Shown here: piece by piece, positions 16,367 through 26,261 of the stretch
Layout: the number at the start of each line of letters is the position of its first letter
Numbering within the stretch: position 1 is the first letter of the stretch
Origin: Methylococcus sp.
Lineage (GTDB): Bacteria > Pseudomonadota > Gammaproteobacteria > Methylococcales > Methylococcaceae
Direction of reading: 5' to 3'
Length of the DNA stretch: 48,320 bases
NCBI GenBank assembly: GCA_007280285.1
Contig: QYQA01000005.1
Location: 1 to 48,320 of the forward strand
Made by a program: the position numbers and the translations under genes
The notes under the pieces: generated by a model
Told to the model about the DNA's origin: nothing
The model's database searches: none
What the model saw: the letters and a program-made list of their open reading frames with translations, nothing else

Positions 16367-16555
16367 GAAGGGGGGCAATCGATCACCATCAATAAAACCG
16401 GATCAACCAGGATCGCGGCGGAACCAGGGAAGAAGATTAACAAAATCAGAGAGAACCTGCCCAGCCTTCTGTGGGGGAGCGCCAGCACGGATGGGCAGGT
16501 CCTTAAAAGAAGCACTATTTCTGGCCGCATTCGCCTCACCCCCTCCCTTTCAGGG

Positions 16556-16584
16556 TCGAGATCGACTATCTTAGGCGTATGCTG
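16556..16584 (+). promoter_or_regulatory. Candidate sigma-70 promoter for the sdh operon
   Basis: TCGAGA at 16556-16561 and TATGCT at 16579-16584 each match four of six consensus bases and are spaced by 17 bases. They lie 19 bases before the ATG of the SDHAF4-like gene, the first gene of the operon. Found by eye only. Confidence 0.35.
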
Positions 16585-16602
16585 TCTATTTGAGACCTAA
16601 CG

Positions 16603-16776
16603 ATGCCCTTCTCCCCGGAAACTGAGGACCAACGGCCCCTGATCGATCCGGCGCTCATCCCGAGCAGTGAGCCTCTGGAAAGCCCGTTGCGGAGTGCCAT
16701 AGGTCACCCCACCGATCATTTCGACCCGACGCGCTTTGGGGATTGGGAAAAGAAAGGGCGTTGCATCGATTTCTGA
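16603..16776 (+). CDS. SDHAF4-like small protein (DUF1674), succinate dehydrogenase assembly factor candidate
   Basis: A 57-residue open frame from ATG 16603 to TGA 16774-16776. The C-terminus 'DPTRFGDWEKKGRCIDF' matches the signature end of DUF1674 proteins (…P-T-R-[FY]-G-D-W-E-x-K-G-R-x-x-D-F). That family includes mitochondrial SDHAF4, which binds the flavinylated SdhA subunit and shields it during assembly. The first 40 residues are acidic and Pro-rich and probably disordered, as in the family. It ends 14 bases before sdhC and probably leads the operon, which strongly supports the assignment. There is only a weak Shine-Dalgarno (GAGA). The family's role in bacteria is inferred from the eukaryotic protein. 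Confidence 0.85.
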   Translation: MPFSPETEDQRPLIDPALIPSSEPLESPLRSAIGHPTDHFDPTRFGDWEKKGRCIDF

Positions 16777-16790
16777 TCAAAAGGATTCCC

Positions 16791-17180
16791 ATGGCCAGAC
16801 CCCCGCCACTATCGCCTCACCTTGAGATTTATAAACTGCCATTGACCGCGGTTCTCTCCTTCAGCCACCGCCTCACTGGCGTGATGCTGGTCCTCGGCCT
16901 CATGATGATCGCCCTGGTGCTCCTGCTGGCCGTGGGCTGGCCCCAGGGATTTACGAGCGTGCAGCAAGGGCTCATCAGCGCCCCCGGACAGATCCTCTTT
17001 TGGCTGTTCATCTATGCTCTCTTTTTTCATTTATGCCATGGTGTCCGGCACCTTCTTTGGGATAGCCTCCAGGGTTTTGAGGCCCACCGGCAACTCAATA
17101 TCGGGGTCTTTCAAATCGGGGTTTCGATCTTTCTGACCTTCATCACCTACACCTTTGGGCAACCGGACATGGCGCCATGA
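16791..17180 (+). CDS. sdhC: Succinate dehydrogenase cytochrome b556 subunit
   Basis: A 129-residue membrane anchor with three transmembrane helices at about 25-48, 66-86 and 102-122. 'LSFSHRLTG' (S23, R27) aligns with the quinone-site serine and arginine of E. coli SdhC. In 'FHLCHGVRHLLWD', H80 aligns with the heme b ligand. With SdhD it binds heme and ubiquinone and anchors SdhAB to the inner membrane. The frame opens at 16743, but the ATG at 16791 has AAAAGGA seven bases upstream and gives the family's N-terminus (PLSPHLEIYKLP). Its last four bases overlap sdhD (ATGA), implying translational coupling. Confidence 0.95.
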   Translation: MARPPPLSPHLEIYKLPLTAVLSFSHRLTGVMLVLGLMMIALVLLLAVGWPQGFTSVQQGLISAPGQILFWLFIYALFFHLCHGVRHLLWDSLQGFEAHRQLNIGVFQIGVSIFLTFITYTFGQPDMAP

Positions 17181-17533
17181 CCAAGGTTTCTAGCGTTAGA
17201 CCCAGAACCTTATGGGCCCTGGAGCGGATCACGGCCCTTTGCCTGATTCCCCTTGGCCTGTGGTTCGCCCTCCATCTACCCAGGTTTCAATCACTCTCCC
17301 GCGAGGCCTTTGTCAGTTGGTGCAAAGAACCCCTCCATCTCGCGCTGCTGGCCGCTTTCCTGATCATTGCGAGCCTCCATGCAAGGCTTGGACTGGATAC
17401 CATCATCGAGGATTACGTCAGCGATCAACGCCTCCGCCGGCATGCCCGCTGGCTTTCAGGTCTGCTGCTTAACGGCAGCCTGTCGATGGGCTTGCTGGCC
17501 CTTGGGGCTATGACACTCGGAGCGCCTTCCTGA
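17177..17533 (+). CDS. sdhD: Succinate dehydrogenase membrane anchor subunit
   Basis: A 118-residue three-helix membrane protein. The conserved '[15 protein letters not shown]' at about 66-80 carries the second heme ligand H68 and the quinone-site tyrosine Y80; both align with E. coli H71 and Y83. It forms the cytochrome b part of complex II with SdhC. The start overlaps the sdhC stop by four bases and the stop shares one base with the sdhA start (TGATG), so translation of the three genes is coupled. Confidence 0.93.
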   Translation: MTKVSSVRPRTLWALERITALCLIPLGLWFALHLPRFQSLSREAFVSWCKEPLHLALLAAFLIIASLHARLGLDTIIEDYVSDQRLRRHARWLSGLLLNGSLSMGLLALGAMTLGAPS

Positions 17534-19314
17534 TGAGCGCCTATCCACTGATTGAACATACCTATGATGTGGTCGTCGTCGGCGCCGGTGGTGCAGGTCT
17601 TAGAGCCTCTCTAGGACTCGCTGAAGCGGGGCTTCGAACGGCCTGTATCAGCAAAGTCTTTCCGACCCGAAGTCATACCGTCGCGGCCCAGGGCGGCATC
17701 AGCGCAGCCCTTGGCAACATGGGCGAGGATGACTGGCGCTGGCACATGTACGACACGGTCAAGGGTTCCGACTGGCTAGGGGACCAGGACGCCATTGAAT
17801 TCATGTGCCGCGAAGCGATACCGGCCATCATAGAACTCGAGCATTACGGGGTCCCCTTTTCAAGGACCCAGGATGGACGGATCTACCAACGCGCTTTTGG
17901 CGGGATGACCACCCACTTTGGCGAAGGTCAAGCCCAAAGAACCTGTGCTGCCGCAGATCAAACCGGACACGCCATCCTTCACACCCTTTACCAGCAATCC
18001 TTGAAGCTGCGCGTCGAATTCTTTGTCGAGTATGTCACCTTGGATCTGGTGATGGAGGACGGCCATTGTCGAGGGGTCATCGCCTGGCGTTTAGACGATG
18101 GATCACTCCACCTTTTTAAAGCCCATCAGGTGATTTTGGCGACCGGCGGATATGGCAGAGCCTTTCTGTCCTGCACCTCCGCGCATACGTGCACTGGGGA
18201 CGGTAATGCCATGGTGCTGCGTGCTGGCCTCCCCCTGCAAGATATGGAATTTGTTCAATTTCATCCGACCGGGATCTATGGATCCGGCTGCCTGATCTCC
18301 GAGGGGGTTCGTGGCGAGGGCGGCTTCCTCACCAATCGCGAGGGCGAACGCTTCATGAGCCGCTATGCCCCCCATGCCAAGGACCTTGCCTCAAGGGATG
18401 TCGTGAGCCGGGCTATCACCATCGAGATTCAGGAGGGTCGCGGTTGTGGCCCAAATGGCGACTACGTCCACCTTAACCTGCAGCATGTTGATAGAGCGAT
18501 TATTGATGAACGGCTCCCTGGAATTGCTGAAACCGCAAGAATCTTTGCTGGCGTTGACGTCCATCAGGAACCTATGCCGGTCCTCCCGACGGTTCATTAC
18601 AATATGGGCGGGATTCCGACCAACCTCAAGACCGAAGTCCAAACCCTGCTGGCCGGTCAGGCAACCTCTGTTCCAGGGCTTATGGCTATTGGCGAGGCCG
18701 CCTGCGTCTCGGTCCATGGCGCCAATCGGCTAGGATCAAATTCCCTGCTCGATTTGATCGTTTTTGGTCGCGCCGCGGCCTTAAGAGCACGGGCAACGAT
18801 CACCGATGGAACGGCTCATGCCCCCATACCTAAAGGCTTGACTGACCCCATCATGGCTCGATTGGACCGCTACCGATACGCGAAAGGATCAAGACCGACG
18901 GCGGACATTCGCCTTGCCATGCAACGGACCATGCAGCACCATGCCAGTGTCTTCCGCTCCGAAGTCTCCCTCACTGCCGGAATGACCCGCATCAAGGCTG
19001 TGGCGGAACAGCTTGAAGATATCAGAGTGACTGATCGCTCACTGATTTGGAATACCGATCTGGTGGAAACCCTGGAGCTTGATAATCTCATGGCCCAATC
19101 TGTCGTCACCATGGCCGCAGCCCTCCAGCGCACTGAAAGTCGGGGCGCCCACGCAAGAGATGACTATCCTGAACGTGACGACACCCATTGGCTCAAGCAT
19201 TCTCTGGTGTTTTTAGACCCTGGCCAGGAGGTCCGTCATGACGCGCGACCGGTTCAATTACAGCCACTGTCGCTTGACGTGGCGGCCATCCCTCTCGCCA
19301 AACGCTGTTACTAA
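17533..19314 (+). CDS. sdhA: Succinate dehydrogenase flavoprotein subunit
   Basis: A 593-residue flavoprotein that oxidises succinate to fumarate. The FAD-binding '[18 protein letters not shown]' (13-30) is followed by 'SHTVAAQGG', in which H48 is the likely covalent FAD attachment residue. '[22 protein letters not shown]' (about 236-258, with the RGEGG motif), '[13 protein letters not shown]' and '[19 protein letters not shown]' are the other family signatures. The length matches E. coli SdhA (588). The C-terminus ends shortly after 'RHDARPV'. Both candidate assembly factors for this subunit (SDHAF4-like and SdhE) are encoded in the same operon. Confidence 0.97.
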   Translation: MSAYPLIEHTYDVVVVGAGGAGLRASLGLAEAGLRTACISKVFPTRSHTVAAQGGISAALGNMGEDDWRWHMYDTVKGSDWLGDQDAIEFMCREAIPAIIELEHYGVPFSRTQDGRIYQRAFGGMTTHFGEGQAQRTCAAADQTGHAILHTLYQQSLKLRVEFFVEYVTLDLVMEDGHCRGVIAWRLDDGSLHLFKAHQVILATGGYGRAFLSCTSAHTCTGDGNAMVLRAGLPLQDMEFVQFHPTGIYGSGCLISEGVRGEGGFLTNREGERFMSRYAPHAKDLASRDVVSRAITIEIQEGRGCGPNGDYVHLNLQHVDRAIIDERLPGIAETARIFAGVDVHQEPMPVLPTVHYNMGGIPTNLKTEVQTLLAGQATSVPGLMAIGEAACVSVHGANRLGSNSLLDLIVFGRAAALRARATITDGTAHAPIPKGLTDPIMARLDRYRYAKGSRPTADIRLAMQRTMQHHASVFRSEVSLTAGMTRIKAVAEQLEDIRVTDRSLIWNTDLVETLELDNLMAQSVVTMAAALQRTESRGAHARDDYPERDDTHWLKHSLVFLDPGQEVRHDARPVQLQPLSLDVAAIPLAKRCY

Positions 19315-19326
19315 GGGATCAAGACC

Positions 19327-20118
19327 ATGGTTCAGTTCACCTTACCAAAAGACTCTAAGGTCCTAAAAGGGATCCAGCACCCCCCGATCATTCAGAAAAA
19401 GGGGCTACGCCAGATTGACATTTATCGTTACGATCCTGATCAAACCAGCAATCCAAGGCTCGATCGATACCAGATTGATTCTGAGACCTTAGGCCCCATG
19501 GTGCTGGATGCCCTCCTCGGCATCAAGGATCAAATCGACAGCACACTGACGCTAAGGCGTTCCTGCCGGGAAGGCGTTTGTGGTTCTTGCGCGATGAATA
19601 TTAATGGCCGCAACACCCTGGCCTGCACCGAACCGCTCGCCAAGCATCAGGGACCCCTCAAAATCTATCCCCTGCCGCACCTGAAGGTCATCAAGGATTT
19701 AGTCACCGATCTGTCTCAGATCTACCGCCAATACGCCTCCATTGAACCCTGGCTGAAACCCAAGGCAATCCCCGATGATGGTCGTGAGCAACCCCAGATG
19801 CATGATGATCGGCGACAGCTTGATGGGCTAGTCGAGTGCATTCTTTGTGCCTGCTGTTCAACCAGCTGCCCGAGTTATTGGTGGAACGGCGATCAGTACC
19901 TTGGCCCATTAGTGCTGCTTCAAGCCGAGCGCTGGCTGAAGGACAGCCGTGATGGCGCCACCCAGGAGAGACTCCATGCGCTCGACGATACCTTCAAACT
20001 CTACCGCTGCCATACCATCATGAACTGTACCGACAGCTGCCCTAAGGGCCTCAATCCGGCGCAGGCCATTGCGCGGATCAAGTCGGCGATGGTGACGACG
20101 AAAAAGGACCTTCGTTGA
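19327..20118 (+). CDS. sdhB: Succinate dehydrogenase iron-sulfur subunit
   Basis: A 263-residue protein carrying electrons from FAD to ubiquinone through three iron-sulfur clusters. The 2Fe-2S ligands are C80, C85, C88 and C100 ('[13 protein letters not shown]'). The 4Fe-4S and 3Fe-4S ligands come from '[12 protein letters not shown]' (C171, C174, C177, C181) and '[14 protein letters not shown]' (C228, C234, C238). It is about 25 residues longer than E. coli SdhB, because of an N-terminal extension ([19 protein letters not shown]) of the kind seen in alphaproteobacterial and mitochondrial forms. It starts twelve bases after sdhA and overlaps the sdhE start by four bases (TTGA). Confidence 0.96.
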   Translation: MVQFTLPKDSKVLKGIQHPPIIQKKGLRQIDIYRYDPDQTSNPRLDRYQIDSETLGPMVLDALLGIKDQIDSTLTLRRSCREGVCGSCAMNINGRNTLACTEPLAKHQGPLKIYPLPHLKVIKDLVTDLSQIYRQYASIEPWLKPKAIPDDGREQPQMHDDRRQLDGLVECILCACCSTSCPSYWWNGDQYLGPLVLLQAERWLKDSRDGATQERLHALDDTFKLYRCHTIMNCTDSCPKGLNPAQAIARIKSAMVTTKKDLR

Positions 20119-20393
20119 ATGAAAAATCACTCCGCTGGGGTTGCCGGCGGGGTCTGCGGGAACTCGATACGCTGTTGCTTCGGTATCTCGATGAGCGCTA
20201 TGGCGAGGCGGATGAGGGCGAGAAAAAAGCCTTTGAGGCACTTCTTGAATGGCCCGATGATCAGCTCTGGGAAGCCATTATCCTCCGTCTTCCTACCGAG
20301 AAACAGGTCCCTCCCCTGCTGCTGATAGCCCTTCGCCAGGACCACTCATTCAAACCACCTGAAATTTATCCTTCATCCCCCTCAAAAGGCTAA
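20115..20393 (+). CDS. sdhE: FAD assembly factor SdhE
   Basis: A 92-residue protein of the SdhE/YgfY (SDHAF2) family that promotes covalent flavinylation of SdhA. The key RGxxE motif is present: 'CRRGLRELD' with R12, G13 and E16, followed by '[20 protein letters not shown]', the family's helical core. The start is TTG at 20115 overlapping the sdhB stop; a start at ATG 20120 would be out of this frame. The C-terminus runs 44 bases into the end of gloB on the other strand. Confidence 0.92.
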   Translation: MNEKSLRWGCRRGLRELDTLLLRYLDERYGEADEGEKKAFEALLEWPDDQLWEAIILRLPTEKQVPPLLLIALRQDHSFKPPEIYPSSPSKG

Positions 20394-21147
20394 AGATGTC
20401 CTCTTCGGGAACCTCATCCCGGACCCCGAGCGAGGCCCTGATCAGAAGATCATCCGTTCTCAAAAAGGGATTGGTGGCGCACTCTAGAGAAAGCCTTGAG
20501 GGGACCGTCGGCAGATCGTGCCGGCGGGCTTCAATCACCGATTTCATTCGAATTTTCAGGGCTTCATTTGAAGGATCGACGCTGAGCGCAAAAGCGCCAT
20601 TACTTTGGGTGTATTCATGAGCACAATACACATCAGTTTCTGGTGGGAGATCTTTGAGTTTTTTGAGACTCTGAAAAAGCGCCAGGGCACTGCCGCCTAA
20701 AAGGCGCCCACAGCCTAGGGCAAAAAGCGTGTCACCAACAAAAACGGCCGCATGCGCTTCAGACCAGAAGGCGATATGATGGCGGGTGTGCCCTGGAACC
20801 TCGAGCACCTTTAAGGTGGATGCCCCAAGCGTCACCAGATCGCCCTCTAAAACCGCACGATCAAGCCCCGGAATCGTTTCATCTGCAGCGGCCTTGCCGA
20901 TAATCAAGCAGCCCGTCGCAGCCTTGAGGGCCACATTCGCGCCCACATGATCGCCGTGATAATGCGTATTGAGAATAAAGTTCAAGCGCAATCCGCGTTC
21001 TGACAACACGCTGAGGACAGGTTCTTTGACGGCAGGATCCACCACGGCCGTCGATCCTGTGGCCTGATCATGGAGAAGGTAGACGTAATTATCCCGAAGT
21101 ACCGGGATTTGGATAATGTCGAGGGAAGATGGGGTCATCGCGTTCAT
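20350..21147 (-). CDS. gloB: Hydroxyacylglutathione hydrolase (glyoxalase II)
   Basis: A 265-residue metallo-beta-lactamase-fold enzyme that splits S-lactoylglutathione to D-lactate and glutathione, completing methylglyoxal detoxification. The metal-binding 'THYHGDH' (61-67: H62, H64, D66, H67), 'VPGHTRHH', 'FVGDTLFALGCGR' and 'CAHEYT' are all in place. The C-terminal HAGH domain with 'SLECATNPFLR' confirms the glyoxalase II subfamily over other lactamase-fold hydrolases. The first ATG is used; another lies three codons in. The 3' end overlaps sdhE by 44 bases, tail to tail. Confidence 0.95.
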   Translation of the reverse strand: MNAMTPSSLDIIQIPVLRDNYVYLLHDQATGSTAVVDPAVKEPVLSVLSERGLRLNFILNTHYHGDHVGANVALKAATGCLIIGKAAADETIPGLDRAVLEGDLVTLGASTLKVLEVPGHTRHHIAFWSEAHAAVFVGDTLFALGCGRLLGGSALALFQSLKKLKDLPPETDVYCAHEYTQSNGAFALSVDPSNEALKIRMKSVIEARRHDLPTVPSRLSLECATNPFLRTDDLLIRASLGVRDEVPEEDIFSLLRGMKDKFQVV

Positions 21148-21234
21148 TGGGCCTCGCCGTTGCTACCGAGAGTGGGTGTACACTCCCTCATGATGTAACA
21201 CTCTGACTGATCGCTCAAATGAGGCACGGCGTCC

Positions 21235-22791
21235 ATGATCTTCTGGCGAATCAAATCACTCAAAGATATCCTCGAAACAGCCGAAAGGAAATCTCTGCAT
21301 CGGTCTTTGGGGGCCATTCAGCTGACCTTACTCGGGGTTGGCGCCATTATCGGGACGGGTATTTTTGTGCTGACCGCCGAAGCCGCTCAGAAGGCAGGGC
21401 CTGGAATGATGATTTCCTTTGTTCTTGCAGGATTTGTCTGTGCCGTTGCCGCCTTGTGTTACTCAGAGCTCTCGTCCATGGTCCCCGTTTCAGGATCAGC
21501 TTATACCTACACCTATGCCGTCCTCGGTGAACTGATAGCCTGGATGGTTGGCTGGGCATTGGTCCTTGAATACGCCGTGGCCTCCAGCGCGGTCGCTGTG
21601 GGATGGTCCGGCTATTTCGTAGGTCTTCTCCACAGCTCGTTCGGCATCGACGTCCCATCGGCCCTGGCCAACGGACCCTTTGCCGGTGGCCTTATTAACC
21701 TGCCCGCTGTCATCATCAGCCTCCTGGTCACCTGGCTATTGATTATTGGAACCCGAGAAAGTGCGACCATCAACGCCATTCTGGTCGCCGTCAAGATCAC
21801 CGCTCTCACCGTCTTCATCGGCCTCGCCTGGCCCAGCGTCAAGCTAGAAAACTTCCACCCTTTTCTCCCCTTAGGATCGAATGGGGCTGTGGCGGCCGCA
21901 GCCTCTATCTTTTTTGCTTATGTGGGCTTTGATGCGGTGTCAACGGCGGCTGAGGAGACCCGTAATCCGCAGCGTAATGTGCCTATAGGATTGATTGCAT
22001 CCCTCGGGATCTGCACCATTTTTTACCTTCTGGTCTCGGGGGGCGCCGTTGGTGCTATCGGCGCTCAACCCCTGTTCGATGCCCAAGGCCAGGGGTTGGA
22101 TCCAGGCTCGAGTCAACTCGCCGCGCAATGCGAATCACTCCTCGCCATAGGCCAACAGCCATTGGTCTGCTCACGCGAGGCTCTGGCCCTGGTGATGCGG
22201 CAGATCGGCTATGATCATTTTGGGAACCTGATCGGTCTCGCCGCTTTTTTAGCGCTACCTTCGGTGATCCTGATGCTGCTGTTTGGACAGACGCGCATCT
22301 TTTTCGTGATGGCCCGCGACGGGCTTCTTCCAGAACGCTTGAGCACGGTTCATCCTCGCTATAAGACCCCCCACGTGGTCACCCTGATCACGGGCGTCGG
22401 GGTCACCCTATCCGCCGCCTTTTTCCCGGTCGGTCGACTCGCCGACGTGTCCAATTCAGGGACGCTGTTCGCTTTTTTTGTGGTCGCTCTGGCGGTCATG
22501 ATTCTGCGCGTTAGAGAAAAGGATCGTCACCGCCCCTTCAGGACGCCCGTGATTTGGCTGGTAGGGCCCCTTGCCATGGTGGGCTGCGCGACGCTCTTCA
22601 TGTTCCTTCCTTCAGAAGCTCAATTGGTTTTTCCCATCTGGGGATCCTTAGGGCTTTTACTCTATTATTTCTATGGATACCGTCACAGCCATCTAGCTCA
22701 CGGCATTCCCGGTGAATCAGGTGGTGGAGACCTCCTCGTGGCGGGTCGCCCCCTGGCTAAAGGTCTTAAAGATCCTGGCGAAGAGGGCTGA
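21235..22791 (+). CDS. Amino acid permease, APC superfamily (CAT/YfnA type)
   Basis: A 518-residue inner-membrane transporter with about twelve transmembrane helices. The APC signature 'GVGAIIGTGIFVL' in the first helix (about 34-46) is the substrate-binding glycine-rich break, and 'ELSSMVPVSGSAYTYTYAVLGE' and 'FFAYVGFDAVSTAAEETRNP' are typical of the cationic amino acid transporter (CAT) group. A loop of about 50 residues after 'GAVGAIGAQPLF' contains two cysteines and probably lies in the periplasm. The substrate is not determinable. The start at 21235 has no strong Shine-Dalgarno. It stands alone, diverging from gloB and converging on hemE. Confidence 0.9.
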   Translation: MIFWRIKSLKDILETAERKSLHRSLGAIQLTLLGVGAIIGTGIFVLTAEAAQKAGPGMMISFVLAGFVCAVAALCYSELSSMVPVSGSAYTYTYAVLGELIAWMVGWALVLEYAVASSAVAVGWSGYFVGLLHSSFGIDVPSALANGPFAGGLINLPAVIISLLVTWLLIIGTRESATINAILVAVKITALTVFIGLAWPSVKLENFHPFLPLGSNGAVAAAASIFFAYVGFDAVSTAAEETRNPQRNVPIGLIASLGICTIFYLLVSGGAVGAIGAQPLFDAQGQGLDPGSSQLAAQCESLLAIGQQPLVCSREALALVMRQIGYDHFGNLIGLAAFLALPSVILMLLFGQTRIFFVMARDGLLPERLSTVHPRYKTPHVVTLITGVGVTLSAAFFPVGRLADVSNSGTLFAFFVVALAVMILRVREKDRHRPFRTPVIWLVGPLAMVGCATLFMFLPSEAQLVFPIWGSLGLLLYYFYGYRHSHLAHGIPGESGGGDLLVAGRPLAKGLKDPGEEG

Positions 22792-22821
22792 GGTTTTTTA
22801 GAAGGCGCCAGAGAGCGTGGT

Positions 22822-23901
<1,080 letters not shown>

Positions 23902-23941
23902 AGGGACACTGTTATTCCTTGTAGGGTGGATGACCTTGAGA

Positions 23942-25045
23942 TCAAAGGGATCCCTGTGGTCTGTGCAAGGCGATAGCGGATACGAGGGTTTGCTTGATGA
24001 GGCCCCTTTCAACACTCATCGGCAAGTGCGCCTCACCGATTCGTTTGAGCAGAATGAGGCGCAACTGACCCTCGACGTTTTTCTTATCGACGGCCATGTG
24101 CTCGAGGAACTCTTCGGGACTTAAACCTTCAGGGACGGTGGTGGGAAGATTCGCCCTGATCAGGAGTCGCCTGATGCGATCGATATCGGCGACCTCAAGG
24201 TAACCGAGGCGAGATGAAAGATCCGCCGCCAAAAGTGTGCCTATGGCAACCGCCTCGCCATGCAGCACCGCCCCATAACCGAGACCGGTCTCAAGAGCAT
24301 GACCGAAGGTATGTCCCAGATTCAAGGTCGCCCGCTCACCGGTTTCCCGTTCATCAAGAGCCACCACCATCGCTTTATTCTGGCAGGAACGTTCGACCGC
24401 CGTTGCAAGGGCTTCAGGATCCCGTGCCACGAGGGCCTCCATATGGGCTTCGAGCCATTCGAAAAATTCAAGGTCGCGGATGAGTCCATACTTAATCACC
24501 TCAGCAAGTCCCGCGGCAAGCTCCCGGTCATTAAGCGTTGACAGCGTGGTCATATCCGCAATCACCGCTTTTGGTTGATAAAAGGCACCCATCATATTTT
24601 TCCCAAGGGGATGATTGACGGCCGTTTTACCCCCTACTGACGAGTCGACTTGCGATAAGAGGGTCGTGGGCATCTGCACAAAGGGGATGCCCCGTTGGTA
24701 GCAGGCGGCGGCAAAGCCCGCGAGATCGCCAATCACCCCGCCACCGAGTGCAATGAGATGTGCCGTCCGACTGAATTTTTGCTGGAGCAACCGATCAAAG
24801 ACGGTCATCGCAGAATCCATCGTTTTAAAGGCCTCACCATCCGGCAGAATGATCACTTCAAGCTGACGATCCTCATAATGTGCGCTCACCTTGGCTAAAT
24901 AGAGAGGCGCCACCACTTCATTGGTAACGATCATCACTTGCCGGGAAGCAATATGACGGGTCATCAGCGCATGATCATCGAAAAGATGCTGGCCAATCGC
25001 AATCGGATAACGGCGATCAGCTAATTCAACCATCAGGTTTCTCAT
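23942..25045 (-). CDS. aroB: 3-dehydroquinate synthase
   Basis: A 367-residue enzyme turning DAHP into 3-dehydroquinate, the second shikimate-pathway step, using NAD and a metal. '[20 protein letters not shown]' is the nucleotide-binding signature, and '[18 protein letters not shown]' follows. The metal ligands lie in '[12 protein letters not shown]' and 'HGEAVAIG'. I chose ATG 25045, which overlaps the aroK stop as TGATG; the frame is open eight codons further. Length fits the family. aroK-aroB is the common proteobacterial order. Confidence 0.97.
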   Translation of the reverse strand: MRNLMVELADRRYPIAIGQHLFDDHALMTRHIASRQVMIVTNEVVAPLYLAKVSAHYEDRQLEVIILPDGEAFKTMDSAMTVFDRLLQQKFSRTAHLIALGGGVIGDLAGFAAACYQRGIPFVQMPTTLLSQVDSSVGGKTAVNHPLGKNMMGAFYQPKAVIADMTTLSTLNDRELAAGLAEVIKYGLIRDLEFFEWLEAHMEALVARDPEALATAVERSCQNKAMVVALDERETGERATLNLGHTFGHALETGLGYGAVLHGEAVAIGTLLAADLSSRLGYLEVADIDRIRRLLIRANLPTTVPEGLSPEEFLEHMAVDKKNVEGQLRLILLKRIGEAHLPMSVERGLIKQTLVSAIALHRPQGSL

Positions 25046-25587
25046 CACTTTGACCTCAACGCGTTGCAATGAGCCTTTTCATGGGCCTTTAATATCTGCC
25101 GCACCACACTCCGGCTGGAAGATTGACCGGTATCGACCACCAAATCCGCCAATTTGCGGTAGATTGGTTCTCGTTCTTCAAAGAGGTCTTGAAGCCGCCG
25201 CTTCGGGTCCACGGTCTGCAGCAGCGGCCGATTGGTATCTTTATGGGTCCGCTCTAATTGCTTCTCGACGGGGCAATGAAGGTAGACGACGTAGCCCCGA
25301 TCCATTAAGAATTGCCGGTTAGTTTCAAGAAGAACAGCGCCACCACCGGTGGCCAGAATGATCTGAGGCTGACGGGTCAAGAGATCGATAACCTCCATCT
25401 CCCGCTTTCTGAACCCAGATTCGCCTTCGTACTCGAAGATCATCGGGATCGTCACGCCGGTTTTGCGCTCGATTTCCTTATCGCTGTCGAGAAACTGGGT
25501 TTCAAAGGCCTTGGCCAGCAGCCGGCCGATGGTACTTTTCCCAGCCCCCATGGGGCCTATTAGGAAAATACTGGAAGAAAGACTCAT
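25045..25587 (-). CDS. aroK: Shikimate kinase
   Basis: A 180-residue P-loop kinase that phosphorylates shikimate. Walker A 'GPMGAGKST' is at 11-19. The shikimate-binding 'LDSDKEIE', 'GFRKRE' and 'ATGGGAV' motifs and the lid arginine in 'DTNRPLL' are all present. It is the first gene of the leftward aroK-aroB(-hemE) group. Its stop overlaps the aroB start by one base. Confidence 0.96.
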   Translation of the reverse strand: MSLSSSIFLIGPMGAGKSTIGRLLAKAFETQFLDSDKEIERKTGVTIPMIFEYEGESGFRKREMEVIDLLTRQPQIILATGGGAVLLETNRQFLMDRGYVVYLHCPVEKQLERTHKDTNRPLLQTVDPKRRLQDLFEEREPIYRKLADLVVDTGQSSSRSVVRQILKAHEKAHCNALRSK

Positions 25588-26189
25588 GCCTTAATGCAGG
25601 TTAAATCCCGATATTAACATGACGACGATCCAAGACTTGAGCAACTTGGAATCCGGCCTTGTCATCTCGCCTTGGATCGCCAAGATCCCAGGCGACATGA
25701 CCTTCCCTAAAGGGGGGACCTGGGGGTTTCGGTTCTCGCTTCACAGAAATCTTTCGGCGAAGGCGCCAAAGCGCCTTACCTTAAGGGGTCTCCCTCTTGA
25801 CGAGCCTTGGGAAACGCTCTCTCACCCCGCCCCTTCGGTTAAAGAGAAGGTCAGGACAACATGCCTTGGCCGCATGGATGTCTCGGTCATGGTGTGACCC
25901 ACAGGGGGGCACGTCCATTTCTTGACGGAGAGCGGCATCTCCCAAACCCGATGGCCGCAATGGCTTTTGGCCTTTCGGGTCGGCGCAAAGGGGTCGGCGT
26001 CTATCCATCCACTGCTTCAACGTCCACCCTCTGCATAGAAACCAGGATGATCGTGGGATGACCCACACCCTCTGTCTAATGAAGGGAAACGCCCCAACCT
26101 GCCTCTACCCCCCTTCTAGAATCGGGTCGCCGCTCGAACGGTGCTTGACTTAGCCGGTTTTTTCTATCCGACATGGCCTGATCGGCGAT
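25588..26189. other. Gene-free stretch upstream of aroK, with a hairpin
   Basis: About 600 bases without a credible gene. Open frames on both strands (up to about 95 codons) are rich in Arg, Pro, Cys and Trp and lack any ribosome-binding site or recognisable domain. A 7-bp inverted repeat AAGGCGC/GCGCCTT with a CAAA loop lies at 25760-25777. The 9-base word TGACCCACA occurs twice (25895-25903 and 26059-26067) in similar surroundings. The aroK promoter must lie in this stretch, but no clear sigma-70 boxes stand out. It may hold a degraded repeat or small RNA; nothing can be assigned. Confidence 0.5.
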
Positions 26190-26190
26190 T

Positions 26191-26221
26191 AAAAAAAACC
26201 GGGGTGAACCCCGGTTTTTTT
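26191..26221 (-). terminator. Strong intrinsic terminator after ppiC (bidirectional form)
   Basis: An eight-A tract, CCGGGG (26199-26204), loop TGAA, CCCCGG (26209-26214), then seven T. With the flanking A and T runs the stem is over ten base pairs. It lies 40 bases past the end of the leftward ppiC gene and would end that transcript; it would work in the other direction as well. Confidence 0.9.
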
Positions 26222-26261
26222 AGATCTACAGGGCGAACCCTTAATTGCGTGTGGCTTTGCC

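Noticed and set aside
25619-25897. 92-codon rightward open frame, and 95-codon leftward frame at 25781-26068, in the gap upstream of aroK
   Set aside because: Composition is Arg/Pro/Trp/Cys-rich, no ribosome-binding site or domain is seen, and the two frames overlap each other. Treated as noncoding.
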